Part shown: piece by piece, positions 38,467 to 46,448 of the stretch
Position numbering within the stretch: position 1 is the first letter of the stretch
Layout of the letters: each line of letters starts with the position of its first letter
DNA from: VFJQ01 sp044226525
Lineage (GTDB): Bacteria; Verrucomicrobiota; Verrucomicrobiia; Chthoniobacterales; Chthoniobacteraceae
DNA length: 64,000 bases
Assembly: GCA_044226525.1 (NCBI GenBank)
Contig: JBGAGV010000002.1
Location: 372,001-436,000, forward strand
Reading direction: 5' to 3'
The notes under the pieces: generated by a model
Told to the model about the DNA's origin: nothing
Databases searched by the model: none
Seen by the model: the letters and a program-made list of their open reading frames with translations, nothing else
Translations under genes and position numbers: made by a program

Positions 38467-39543
38467 TCAGCTCGCGAGGAATTCATCGAGCGCCTTGCGC
38501 GTGATGCGCCACGCACTGCCGATTTTTTTGCCCTTCAAATCACCGGCGTCGAGCGAAGCGAGCACGTCGGCTTCCGTAACGCCAAGTTCCTTTGCAGCAT
38601 CGGCCGGGGAAAGAAGCGCGGGAGCGCCGGCAGGGGCGATTGGCGCAGCAGCCGCCGGAGCAGCCGCAGTGCCGGGAAGCGGCGGCGGCACGGCTGCTTG
38701 CTGTTGCATGAACTGCTGCGCCATCTGCATGCCAATCGCCATTTCCGCGGCGAAGCCTCCGGGGCCTCCCCCACCCGGCTGCGCCATGCCCTGCGCCATC
38801 TGGAATTTCACGTAATCGTTGAGATTGCCCACTGCGGCCATGGACGAGCGTTTGTCGATCGCCTGCTCAACTTCCGGCGGCACGCTCACGTTTTCGAGGA
38901 TGAAGCTGGCGAACTCGATGCCGTATTTCGGCACCGTCGCGGCATTCAGCAGCGGCAGCAGCGCGGCGCCGACTTCCGAGTAGCGAGAGGCCACGTCGAG
39001 CACGGGAATCTTCGCCTGCGCGAGCGCTTCGCTGAAGAGCGACACGATGCGCGAGCGCATGGTGTCACCGAATTCATCAAGGCGGAAATGCTGATCGCTC
39101 CCCGCGACTTCCTTCAAAAAGATCTGCGGCTGCACGATCTTGAAGTCGAACGTGCCGAAAGCGCGCACGCGCACGATCCCGAAGTCAGCGTCACGCATCA
39201 TCACCGGGTTCGACGTGCCCCATTTGTTGCCCGTGAAGAGGCGCGTATTGAGGAAATAAATGTCGGCCTTGAAGGGAGTTTCGAAGCCGTATTTCCAGCC
39301 CTTCAGCGTGGTGAGGATCGGGATGTTATCGGTGACGAGTTCGTGCTTGCCCGGGCCGAAGCAGTCGCCGAACTGGCCGAGGTAAACGAATTGCGCGGCC
39401 TGCGATTCCCGCACGATGAGCTGGGCACCGCGCTTGATTTCCTTGTCGTCGTCCGGCCAGCGGAAGCTCAACGTGTCGCGCGAATCATCGGTCCATTCGA
39501 TGATCTCGATCAGTTCGCCTTTGATGAAGTCCATGAGGCCCAT
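38467..39543 (-). CDS. SPFH/band-7 protein with HTH-like C-terminal domain (YdjI-like)
   Basis: A 358-residue protein. MGLMDFIKGELIEIIEWTDDS opens a YdjI/virion-core-like SPFH domain (about 20-250): FRWPDDDKEIKRGAQLIVRESQAAQF, VPKYGIEFASFILENVSVPPEVEQAIDKR. A glycine/alanine/proline linker with MAQQFMQQQA follows, then LSPADAAKELGVTEADVL...GSAWRITRKALDEFLAS, which resembles the excisionase-type helix-turn-helix (HTH_17) rather than the zinc ribbon often found there. SPFH proteins scaffold membranes or form cages; the role here is unknown. ATG 39543 is the start; the longer frame upstream only translates the 120-bp tandem repeat. Confidence 0.85.
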   Translation of the reverse strand: MGLMDFIKGELIEIIEWTDDSRDTLSFRWPDDDKEIKRGAQLIVRESQAAQFVYLGQFGDCFGPGKHELVTDNIPILTTLKGWKYGFETPFKADIYFLNTRLFTGNKWGTSNPVMMRDADFGIVRVRAFGTFDFKIVQPQIFLKEVAGSDQHFRLDEFGDTMRSRIVSLFSEALAQAKIPVLDVASRYSEVGAALLPLLNAATVPKYGIEFASFILENVSVPPEVEQAIDKRSSMAAVGNLNDYVKFQMAQGMAQPGGGGPGGFAAEMAIGMQMAQQFMQQQAAVPPPLPGTAAAPAAAAPIAPAGAPALLSPADAAKELGVTEADVLASLDAGDLKGKKIGSAWRITRKALDEFLAS

Positions 39544-39670
39544 ATGCGGATGGTGTGTAGAGTGTTGCGGTGAAGGTGGAGCGACAGAATTAGGCCGCGG
39601 CGACGAGGCTGGCAAGCCACCATGGTGAACCCATGCACAGCAAGTTCGCGGCTGAACTGGCGCAGCAGTT

Positions 39671-39998
39671 CCCAGCGCTCGCCTCCCTCCGCCTCGGCGG
39701 GTCGGTGGAGCGGCAGCTCGCGAAATAGTGTGTTTATTGTGTCTGTTCGTCTCCCCGACCTGCCGCAGGGCTATCGAATCGAGAAGCGTTCCCAGCGCTC
39801 GCTTCCCTCCGCCTCGGCAGGGCGGCGGAGCGGCGGCTCGCGAAATAGTGTGTTTATTGTGTCTGTTCGTCTCCCCGACCTGCCGCAGGGCTATCGAATC
39901 GAGAAGCGCTCCCAGCGCTCGCCTCCCTCCGCCTCGGCAGGGCGGCGGAGCGGCGGCTCGCAAAATAGTGTGTTTATTGTGTCTGTTCGTCTCCCCGG
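39671..39998. repeat. 120-bp tandem repeat, 2.7 copies
   Basis: Units at 39671-39790, 39791-39910 and 39911-39998. The stretch 39721-39780 is identical to 39841-39900 over 60 bases; other parts differ at about five positions. Each unit holds a GC-rich palindromic segment (TCCGCC...GGCGGA in copies 2 and 3) and the AT-richer AATAGTGTGTTTATTGTGTC. It lies between the divergent SPFH and fabG genes, 127 bp upstream of the SPFH start. Because 120 is divisible by three the minus strand reads open through all copies. Confidence 0.9.
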
Positions 39999-40333
39999 CC
40001 AGCCGCGGGCAAACCAGCGCGCCAGCGAAGCGAGAAGCGAAGGCTGGCCCTCCCAAAACCCAAAATGCGAAACTCGGAACAAGCGAATGCATACCCCTGC
40101 CTTTTCGTCCTCAATCGCCGCCAAGGCGAACCGATGGTTCCGTCCATTCCGTCCGTTGCCACTATTTTTCGCCGGGGCTGATTCGCTCCCCTTCGCTTTG
40201 GTCAAGCAACCGGATTGATCGGCATGGGTGAACCCTGCCTGCCCTGAAAATGTGTTTCTTACAAAACTGAAACGCGATTCGCACTTGGCACTCGCGCCAT
40301 GACACCGGAAAGTCCCCCTCCCCAAATTTTCCA
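39999..40333. other. Non-coding spacer upstream of fabG
   Basis: 335 bp without a supportable gene. It contains GTTCCGTCCATTCCGTCCG at about 40139-40157, similar in reverse complement to 20890-20910, suggesting a dispersed intergenic repeat. The fabG promoter must lie here, but I could not place it. Confidence 0.5.
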
Positions 40334-41077
40334 ATGAGATTCGCCAACCAAGTTGCCATCGTTACCGGAGCCGGCCGAGGAATCGGCCATGCCATCGCCC
40401 TGCGCCTTGCAGGTGAAGGCTGCCGTGTCGCCGTCGTCAGCCGCACGGAACAAAACGCCAACCGGACCGCCGAGGAGATCAATACCAAACACGCCGGCCT
40501 CGCCAAGGCCTACGCCGTCGATGCCGCCGATTTCGGCGCGGTGAAGGCGCTCGTGGAGCGGGTCATCGAAGACTTCACTCGCATCGACATCCTCGTGAAC
40601 AACGCCGGTCTCACCCGCGACGGTCTGTCCATGCGCATGAGCGAGTCGGATTGGGATGCGGTGATCGACACGAACCTGAAAGGCGCCTTCGCCTTCATCC
40701 AAGCGGTCGAGCGCCCCATGATGAAACAGCGCAGCGGACGCATCGTGAACATCGCGAGCGTTGCCGGCCTCATGGGCAATGCGGGCCAGGCCAATTACGC
40801 CGCGTCGAAAGCCGGTCTCATCGGCCTCACCAAGACCATCGCCCGCGAACTCGCCACGCGGAGCGTGACGTGCAACGCCGTCGCGCCCGGATTCATCACC
40901 ACCGACATGACCGACGTCCTTTCGCAGGAGATCAAGGACGGTGTGGCAAAAAACATCCCGATGGGCAAATTCGGCGAACCCGACGACATTGCCTCCGCGG
41001 TCGCCTTCCTCGCCAGCGCGGAAGCCAAATACATCACCGGCCAGTGCCTCACGGTGGACGGCGGCATGGTGATGTAA
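40334..41077 (+). CDS. fabG: 3-oxoacyl-ACP reductase (SDR family)
   Basis: A 247-residue short-chain dehydrogenase reducing 3-oxoacyl-ACP with NADPH in fatty-acid elongation. Motifs: VTGAGRGIGHA (10-20), NNAG (89-92), N114, S142, and Y155-x3-K159 in YAASKAG. PGFITTDMTDVL and the C-terminal ITGQCLTVDGGMVM match FabG closely. The SDR family is broad, so another ketoreductase role is possible, but length and C-terminus favour FabG. Confidence 0.9.
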   Translation: MRFANQVAIVTGAGRGIGHAIALRLAGEGCRVAVVSRTEQNANRTAEEINTKHAGLAKAYAVDAADFGAVKALVERVIEDFTRIDILVNNAGLTRDGLSMRMSESDWDAVIDTNLKGAFAFIQAVERPMMKQRSGRIVNIASVAGLMGNAGQANYAASKAGLIGLTKTIARELATRSVTCNAVAPGFITTDMTDVLSQEIKDGVAKNIPMGKFGEPDDIASAVAFLASAEAKYITGQCLTVDGGMVM

Positions 41078-41082
41078 GCAGG

Positions 41083-41179
41083 AATTTAGGATTTAAGATG
41101 GAACATTTAGGATTTTTCCCTTCCCGCGCGACGCTCCACCGGACCAAATCCTAAATCTCGAATCCCCAATCCTGAATTC
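41083..41179. repeat. AT-rich palindromic repeat between fabG and sixA
   Basis: AATTTAGGATTT at 41083-41094 and ATTTAGGATTT at 41105-41115 are followed by AAATCCTAAAT at 41146-41156 and AATCCTGAATTC at 41168-41179, i.e. two direct copies then two inverted copies. It fills the whole gap and abuts the sixA ATG at 41180. Confidence 0.8.
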
Positions 41180-41647
41180 ATGGACCTGCTCATCCTTCGC
41201 CACGCTGACGCCGACACCGAGGCAGACAATGACGACGATCGCAAGCTGTCCGACAAAGGCGAAGGCCAGGCCAGGAAGGTCGCGAAGTTCATCAAGGGGA
41301 ATGGGCTCGAACCGGACTTGATTCTGGCCAGCCCGATTCGCCGTGCACAAAAGACGGCGAATATCGTAGCTGAGCACCTCGATCTGGACTGCGCGACCGC
41401 TCCCTGGGCGGCGTGCGGGATGGAACCGCAGACGGCGACTCACCAGTTACGTGACCACGTCAAATTCGAGCGCGTTCTGCTGGTTGGTCACGAGCCGGAT
41501 CTGTCGAAACTGGCGGCGTTTCTCCTCGGGCTGCGCGATCCTTCGCAGATTCGCGTTCGCAAGGCATCTCTGACCTTGCTCGAACTGACCGCATTGGCTC
41601 CCGGGGCGGCACGTCTGCAATGGTCCATCCCCTGCCGGTATCTGTAA
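41180..41647 (+). CDS. sixA: Phosphohistidine phosphatase SixA
   Basis: A 155-residue histidine-phosphatase-superfamily protein. MDLLILRHADAD places the catalytic His at residue 8; SDKGEGQARKVA, ILASPIRRAQKTA and LLVGHEPDLSKLA complete the active site. SixA dephosphorylates phosphohistidine on signalling or PTS proteins; with several kinases nearby a signalling target is conceivable, but not shown. One base separates its stop from pgl. Confidence 0.9.
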   Translation: MDLLILRHADADTEADNDDDRKLSDKGEGQARKVAKFIKGNGLEPDLILASPIRRAQKTANIVAEHLDLDCATAPWAACGMEPQTATHQLRDHVKFERVLLVGHEPDLSKLAAFLLGLRDPSQIRVRKASLTLLELTALAPGAARLQWSIPCRYL

Positions 41648-41648
41648 A

Positions 41649-42332
41649 ATGAGCGCCCACGAAACCCTCCACCTCGCTAATTTCGCCAACGACGCCGCAC
41701 GATTCATCCTCGACGCTGGACGCGCGGCGATCGCTGCGCGCGGGTGGTTCAAGCTCGGTCTCGCCGGTGGGGAAACGCCGCGCACCATCCATGCGGCGAT
41801 GGCAGAGCTCGGCAGGGATTTTCCGTGGGAGAAAACGCAGATCACTTTCGGCGACGAACGCTGTGTGCCGCCGGACGACAAGGATAGCAATTACCGGATG
41901 GCGCACGAGTCGCTGCTCAGCACGGTCCCAATCCCGGCGGGGAATATTTTCCGCATGCGCGGCGAAATCGATCCCGCTGCCGCGGCGAGCGAATACGAGG
42001 CGAAGCTCGCTGCCGTGGCCGCGCGCTGCGGGGAGGATCGTTATGTGCACGATCTGTTGCTGCTCGGCATGGGCCCGGACGGTCATACGGCTTCGCTTTT
42101 TCCCGGTTCCCCGGCTCTCGAGGAAACCGTGCGCAACGTCATTCCCGTGACCGGTCCGAAGCCTCCACCACAACGGCTCACCATGACTTTTCCGCTCATC
42201 AACGCCTCGCGGCGAGTCGCCTTCCTCGTGAAAGACGAGGGCAAGGCTTCCGTCGTCGCCGAAGTGCAGGCGGGCGATCCCCGCTATCCCGCGTCGCGTG
42301 TGAAGACGCCGACGTGGCTGCTGGGCTGGTGA
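41649..42332 (+). CDS. pgl: 6-phosphogluconolactonase
   Basis: A 227-residue DevB-type lactonase of the oxidative pentose phosphate pathway, hydrolysing 6-phosphogluconolactone. Motifs: LGLAGGETPRTIH, FGDERCVPPDDKDSNYRMA, LLLGMGPDGHTASLFPGSPAL, and RLTMTFPLINASRRVAFLV. Its start follows the sixA stop by a single base, so the two are translationally coupled. Confidence 0.95.
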   Translation: MSAHETLHLANFANDAARFILDAGRAAIAARGWFKLGLAGGETPRTIHAAMAELGRDFPWEKTQITFGDERCVPPDDKDSNYRMAHESLLSTVPIPAGNIFRMRGEIDPAAAASEYEAKLAAVAARCGEDRYVHDLLLLGMGPDGHTASLFPGSPALEETVRNVIPVTGPKPPPQRLTMTFPLINASRRVAFLVKDEGKASVVAEVQAGDPRYPASRVKTPTWLLGW

Positions 42333-42384
42333 AATCGGGCGCTCCGAGCGAAGGGCGGGGAGGCTTCGATCCGGGAGGGATGGG

Positions 42385-44433
42385 ATGAAGATCCAATATC
42401 CAGTGGGCCTGCCAGTCCGTCCCTCGTGCTCGTGGATATTGGGTGTTTTCCGGCTGGCCCTCGTGATGATCGCCTTGCTGACGTGTGACGCGCTCACGCA
42501 GGAAAACCTCCCCACCCTCACGACGGCCCGCGAGTTGCGCGCACTCTCGGCCGAGCAGGCAAAACTGGGTTATCCGGTGCATCTGCGGGCCACGGTCACC
42601 TTGGTCGAGCCGGGGCGGACGACGTTTTTGCGGGATGAAACCGGCGCGACCTTCGTGCGCGGCGGTTCGAGCCCTGTCCACGCCGGTCAGATCGTCGAAG
42701 TCGAAGGCAAGTCGTATCCAGGCCTCTACATCCCGGGTATCTCGGCGACGCGTGTAACCGTGGTCGGCGAGGCTCCATCGCTCGATCCTCGCGCCCTGAA
42801 CTACGAACAATTCGCCTCGGGGCAGTTTCACTACGAATGGGTCGAGGTGCGCGGCATCGTCCGCGCCGTCACCGCCGCCGATGGCTATTCCGCGCTGAAG
42901 CTGGCTCTCGGCAATGGCGCCATCGAAATCGTGCCGGTCACGGACGACGCCAGCCCGGCCGATCGTTTTATCGATGCTACGGTGGTTGCGAAAGGTATCG
43001 CCGCCGGGTTCATCAACGACCGCCGCCAGCTCGTCGCACCGCACTTGCGAGTGCATTCGCTCGCCGACCTCGCCATCATTGAACCGGCTCCGTCCGAACC
43101 CGAAATTGTGCCCGTTTCGGAGTTGCTCCGTTTCGCCCCCGGCGGGCGGGCCGGTCATCGGGTGAAAGTGCGGGGCGTGGTGATGCATCACGACCTCGGC
43201 AACGCCGTTTATCTACGCGATGAAGAAATCGGCCTGCGTGTCCGCACCACGGAAAGCGGCACTTTTCTGCCCGGCGAAGTCGTCGAAGCACTCGGCTTTC
43301 CCACCATGGGCACCCTCAGCGCCGAACTCGCCGACGCCTCCCTGCGCCGCACCGGCGAAACCGCCGCCGTGGCCCCAGTTGCCGTCACGGCAAAAGATCT
43401 TCTCACCGGCAAGCACGACGCCGACCTCGTGCAAATCGAGGGGGAGGTCCGCGATACTGTCCGCGAGACGGACCGGCTGACGCTTGCCATGCAGGCGGAC
43501 GATGCCGTGTTTGTGGCGGTGGCCCGCGCCGGTTTCAACGATGCACCAGATCCGGGCGCACGCGTCCGGCTCACGGGGGTCTGCCGCGTGGTGGAGGCCA
43601 CGCAGCCGACCCGCAGCTTCAACACCCGTGCCCGCACCGTCGAGCTACTGCTGCGAGCGCCGGTAAGCGACATCGTCGTCCTGCGCCGCCCGCCGTGGTG
43701 GACCGCCGAACGTCTCGCGATCGCCGCCACGGCGCTGCTCGCCGTCGCGCTGCTCGCCTTCGTCTGGGCAGCGCTGCTGCGCCGGCAGGTTCGCCGGCAG
43801 ACGATTCTCATCCGCTCCCAGGTAGAAACGGTCGCGATCGCCGAAGAGCGCCAGCGCATCGCGCGCGAGTTTCACGATACGCTCGAGCAGGAACTCGTCG
43901 GGGTGAGCCTGCGGATCGACGCCGCGGCTACTCGCGCGGAGGAATCGAAGCTGCGCGAATTGCTCGCGGGCACCCAGCGCCTGGTGCAGCAACTTCAGGC
44001 GGGTGCGCGCAGTTTCGTCTGGAACCTTCGCGACTCCTCGCTGGCTGGCCAGCCGCTCGCCTCGGCGATTTCTCAAGCCGTCGCAAACCTCACGACCGGC
44101 CGGCGATTGGAAGTGCGCACGAACGGAGAAGTGCATCGTCTCCCCGAGACGATCGGTCACGAATTACTGCGGGTCGCCCAGGAAGCCACCGCGAATGCGG
44201 TGAAGCACGGAAACGCGCGCCACATCACGATCACCCTCGACTTCGCGGACCGGCAGGTGCGGCTCATTGTCGCGGACGACGGCAGCGGCTTCGATCCCAC
44301 CGCACCGGTGCCCGCCGGGCATTTCGGTTTGCTCGGGATGAGCGAGCGGGTGCAAAAACTGGGTGGCCAGTTCACTCTGCGCAGCGCGCCCGGCAACGGC
44401 ACCACTGTCGAAGTCGCCGTGCCCCTCACCTGA
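42385..44433 (+). CDS. NarL-type sensor histidine kinase with large extracytoplasmic region
   Basis: A 682-residue kinase. An N-terminal hydrophobic segment (about 19-38) leads into about 400 extracytoplasmic residues with repeated beta-rich blocks (VHLRATVTLVEPGRTTFLRDETGATFV; HRVKVRGVVMHHDLGNAVYLRDEEIGLRV; ADLVQIEGEVRDTV) that look like OB-fold repeats. TM2 is about 443-465. The HisKA_3 box is EERQRIAREFHDTLEQEL with H497; the HATPase has EATANAVKHGNA, DDGSGF and GHFGLLGMSERV. It is followed 3 bp later by its response regulator. Its first 18 codons lie in a palindromic repeat (42393-42442), so the real start may be TTG near 42439 or ATG near 42466. Confidence 0.9.
   Translation: MKIQYPVGLPVRPSCSWILGVFRLALVMIALLTCDALTQENLPTLTTARELRALSAEQAKLGYPVHLRATVTLVEPGRTTFLRDETGATFVRGGSSPVHAGQIVEVEGKSYPGLYIPGISATRVTVVGEAPSLDPRALNYEQFASGQFHYEWVEVRGIVRAVTAADGYSALKLALGNGAIEIVPVTDDASPADRFIDATVVAKGIAAGFINDRRQLVAPHLRVHSLADLAIIEPAPSEPEIVPVSELLRFAPGGRAGHRVKVRGVVMHHDLGNAVYLRDEEIGLRVRTTESGTFLPGEVVEALGFPTMGTLSAELADASLRRTGETAAVAPVAVTAKDLLTGKHDADLVQIEGEVRDTVRETDRLTLAMQADDAVFVAVARAGFNDAPDPGARVRLTGVCRVVEATQPTRSFNTRARTVELLLRAPVSDIVVLRRPPWWTAERLAIAATALLAVALLAFVWAALLRRQVRRQTILIRSQVETVAIAEERQRIAREFHDTLEQELVGVSLRIDAAATRAEESKLRELLAGTQRLVQQLQAGARSFVWNLRDSSLAGQPLASAISQAVANLTTGRRLEVRTNGEVHRLPETIGHELLRVAQEATANAVKHGNARHITITLDFADRQVRLIVADDGSGFDPTAPVPAGHFGLLGMSERVQKLGGQFTLRSAPGNGTTVEVAVPLT
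42393..42442. repeat. Inverted repeat CCAATATCCA / TGGATATTGG
   Basis: Perfect 10-bp arms at 42393-42402 and 42433-42442 around a 30-bp GC-rich interior. It overlaps the annotated 5' end of the kinase gene and resembles in layout the palindrome at 41083-41179. Confidence 0.7.
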
Positions 44434-44436
44434 TTC

Positions 44437-45066
44437 ATGCCCAAGCCCAAACCCATCCGCATCCTCGTCGTGGACGATCATCACGTCGTCCGCAGCGGGC
44501 TGGCGGCGTCCCTGGGGCTCGAAGAGGATCTGGAGGTCGTCGCCGAAGCGGGCGACAGCGATGAGGCACAGGCGCAGTTTCGCCAGCATCAGCCCGATGT
44601 CGTCCTCATGGACCTACGCCTTCCCGGTGCCAACGGAACCGCCGCAACGGCCGCCCTGCGCCGCGAATGGCCGAATGCCCGCGTGCTCATGTTTACCACC
44701 TTCGACGGCGATGAGGACGTCTATCGCGCCATGCAGGCCGGTGCGCTCGGCTACCTTCTCAAATCGGCGCCGCGCGAGGAACTGTTGCGCGCCATCCGCA
44801 CCGTCGCCAGCGGCGAGCGCTTCCTGCCACCAGAGCTTTCCCTGCGCCTCGCCCACCGGGTGTCCGCTCCTGACCTGAGCGAACGCGAGATCGAAGTCCT
44901 GCGCCTCGTCAGCACCGGCAAGAGCAACAAGGAAATCGGTGCCACCCTGCACATCGCCGAGGACACCGTGAAACGGCACGTCAGCAACATCCTCACCAAG
45001 CTCGGGGTCAGCGATCGTGCTCAGGCCGCCACCGACGCCATCCGGCGCGGCTTTTTACATTTGTAG
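44437..45066 (+). CDS. NarL/FixJ-family response regulator
   Basis: A 209-residue regulator. The receiver domain (about 8-125) has D13-D14 in VVDDHH, acceptor D59 in VVLMDLRLPG and K in YLLKSAP. A LuxR-type helix-turn-helix (about 145-205) has LSEREIEVLRLVSTGKSNKEI and HIAEDTVKRHVSNIL. It is the cognate partner of the kinase ending 3 bp upstream. Target promoters are unknown. Confidence 0.94.
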   Translation: MPKPKPIRILVVDDHHVVRSGLAASLGLEEDLEVVAEAGDSDEAQAQFRQHQPDVVLMDLRLPGANGTAATAALRREWPNARVLMFTTFDGDEDVYRAMQAGALGYLLKSAPREELLRAIRTVASGERFLPPELSLRLAHRVSAPDLSEREIEVLRLVSTGKSNKEIGATLHIAEDTVKRHVSNILTKLGVSDRAQAATDAIRRGFLHL

Positions 45067-45081
45067 CTCCAAGTCGCCGGC

Positions 45082-45717
45082 TCAGGCTGGCCGCTCCCAC
45101 TCCTTCCCGCCGCCCGTGCTCGACTGCACTGACCGGGCGGAAACACCAGCCAGGCTGGAAACGCCCAGCTTTTGGAGCCAATCCTCGGCGCAGCGTTCGC
45201 AGAACCCATGGCTGAGACCGGGCTCCGCTTCACCAAGGGCGGGCTTGAGTAGCGAAATCGCGTCCTCCACTTCCACCCATACTTGCGGACGGACTTCCAC
45301 ACGTTTGCACCAACTGCATACGCTCACGATACGCTGACCAGCCTGCCGAGGAGCGTTCCAGTCGCAGGTGGCCGGGCGGGACTCGAGGTGCAGGATGCGA
45401 CTCGACAGTCGAACCTGACCGCCGGGCAAGGGAGCCACTTCCATTTCCATGAAACGCCGCCGGTCCGGTGAATCGCAGCGGAAAGGCACCCAGATGGTGG
45501 TCTGCCCATTTCGCACGCGGCGAATGATCAGCTCGTAGATGGCCTGAGTTTCACCGGACGCCATAAATTCCCAAATGGGGCGATTGAGCACCGCGTCCCG
45601 GGTTAGTTGCGGTGCGTCGTTTTCCCGTGCGAAGGCCTCCCACTCCTCGTTCACCGCTACGATGCGGTCAGCCGCATCGAGCCAGTGAATAAAAGCGCGT
45701 GAGTCGGTAGCGACCAT
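45082..45717 (-). CDS. PAS-domain protein with C-terminal four-cysteine cluster
   Basis: A 211-residue soluble protein. Residues about 7-112 resemble a PAS sensor (FIHWLDAADRIVAVNEEWEAFA, PIWEFMAS). The C-terminal part has VCSWCKRV (C134, C137) and LSHGFCERCAEDWL (C173, C176), a pattern that follows PAS or receiver domains in many bacterial proteins and probably binds a metal. No output domain is present. Convergent with the response regulator at 44437, 15 bp apart. Confidence 0.7.
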   Translation of the reverse strand: MVATDSRAFIHWLDAADRIVAVNEEWEAFARENDAPQLTRDAVLNRPIWEFMASGETQAIYELIIRRVRNGQTTIWVPFRCDSPDRRRFMEMEVAPLPGGQVRLSSRILHLESRPATCDWNAPRQAGQRIVSVCSWCKRVEVRPQVWVEVEDAISLLKPALGEAEPGLSHGFCERCAEDWLQKLGVSSLAGVSARSVQSSTGGGKEWERPA

Positions 45718-45969
45718 TTACGAAGAACCCCTCAAATTTGCGTGGGTCGCGCGAGTCTTCAACGGCTGAACCGCTTTCCGAGCAAGAAAGCGAGGTTGCG
45801 CATGGGCCAAGCGGCTCATTTCTGAGGAGGGGCAGCCGAAGCGAGCTTTGAGACCGGTCTTTACGATACCAGAGTTCCCTTCTTTTAAGGCTGAGTGAAA
45901 AAAAATCGCCGGGAGGACGGACTTGATGACACATCGGGCATACGTGCTGCTACTCGCATTCCAGAGTTT
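45718..45969. other. Divergent intergenic region
   Basis: 252 bp between the PAS-protein start and the small membrane protein start; must hold both promoters. I see no convincing gene or operator. Confidence 0.4.
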
Positions 45970-46302
45970 ATGAAATCCCAGAACCAATTTGAAAACCTCA
46001 TGAATCAATACGGCTCCGAGGCAGCGGCGGAGCGGGAGCAGCACGCAAAGAAGGAGCGCCAGCGCCGTATGATGCAAAACATGCGCAAGGTCTTCTTCCT
46101 CGTTTTGCTCCTCGGCGGTGTGGCCTACGGCTACATGAACTGGCCACAGATCGAGCAGCAGTTGACCAAGCTGAAGATGTCCACCACGGCGGAGTTGAAG
46201 ACCAACCGCGAGGCCAACGCTAAAGCGAAAGTTGCCGAGATCGACAAGATCGGGCAGAAACGGTCGAAGGACGTCGAGGACGCAATCTCGGCCAAGAACT
46301 GA
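45970..46302 (+). CDS. Small single-span membrane protein
   Basis: A 110-residue protein beginning MKSQNQFENLMNQYGSEAAA, with a charged segment (EREQHAKKERQRR), one hydrophobic helix (about 40-56, VFFLVLLLGGVAYGY) and a lysine-rich hydrophilic C-terminal helix (KTNREANAKAKVAEIDKIG). ATG 45970 is preferred to an upstream in-frame start because the upstream part has no coding character. No family recognised. A hairpin with a T-rich tail follows it. Confidence 0.6.
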   Translation: MKSQNQFENLMNQYGSEAAAEREQHAKKERQRRMMQNMRKVFFLVLLLGGVAYGYMNWPQIEQQLTKLKMSTTAELKTNREANAKAKVAEIDKIGQKRSKDVEDAISAKN

Positions 46303-46312
46303 TCGGGGCGTC

Positions 46313-46332
46313 CGCTGAGTTCATCCTCAGCG
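46313..46332 (+). terminator. Probable terminator after the small membrane protein gene
   Basis: CGCTGAG (46313-46319) and CTCAGCG (46326-46332) form a perfect 7-bp stem with a 6-base loop, followed by TGAGCTTTTCTTCC. It begins 11 bases past the stop. The T-run is short, so efficiency is uncertain. Confidence 0.5.
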
Positions 46333-46448
46333 TGAGCTTTTCTTCCTCAGATCATGCAGCCCAAGCCGTCGTCGCCTCCTCGGCAGCGCGTGGAGCCCCG
46401 CCCGCGAGGCGCTTCGTTGAGACCCTATTCGCGCAGCGGAAGAAACGA

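Noticed and set aside
39671..39998. Possible CRISPR array
   Set aside because: The whole 120-bp unit repeats, without variable spacers between short repeats, and no cas gene is nearby.
39544..40092. N-terminal extension of the SPFH protein containing a 40-residue repeat
   Set aside because: The repeated peptide only arises because the 120-bp DNA repeat is a multiple of three; SPFH homology starts at MGLMDF.
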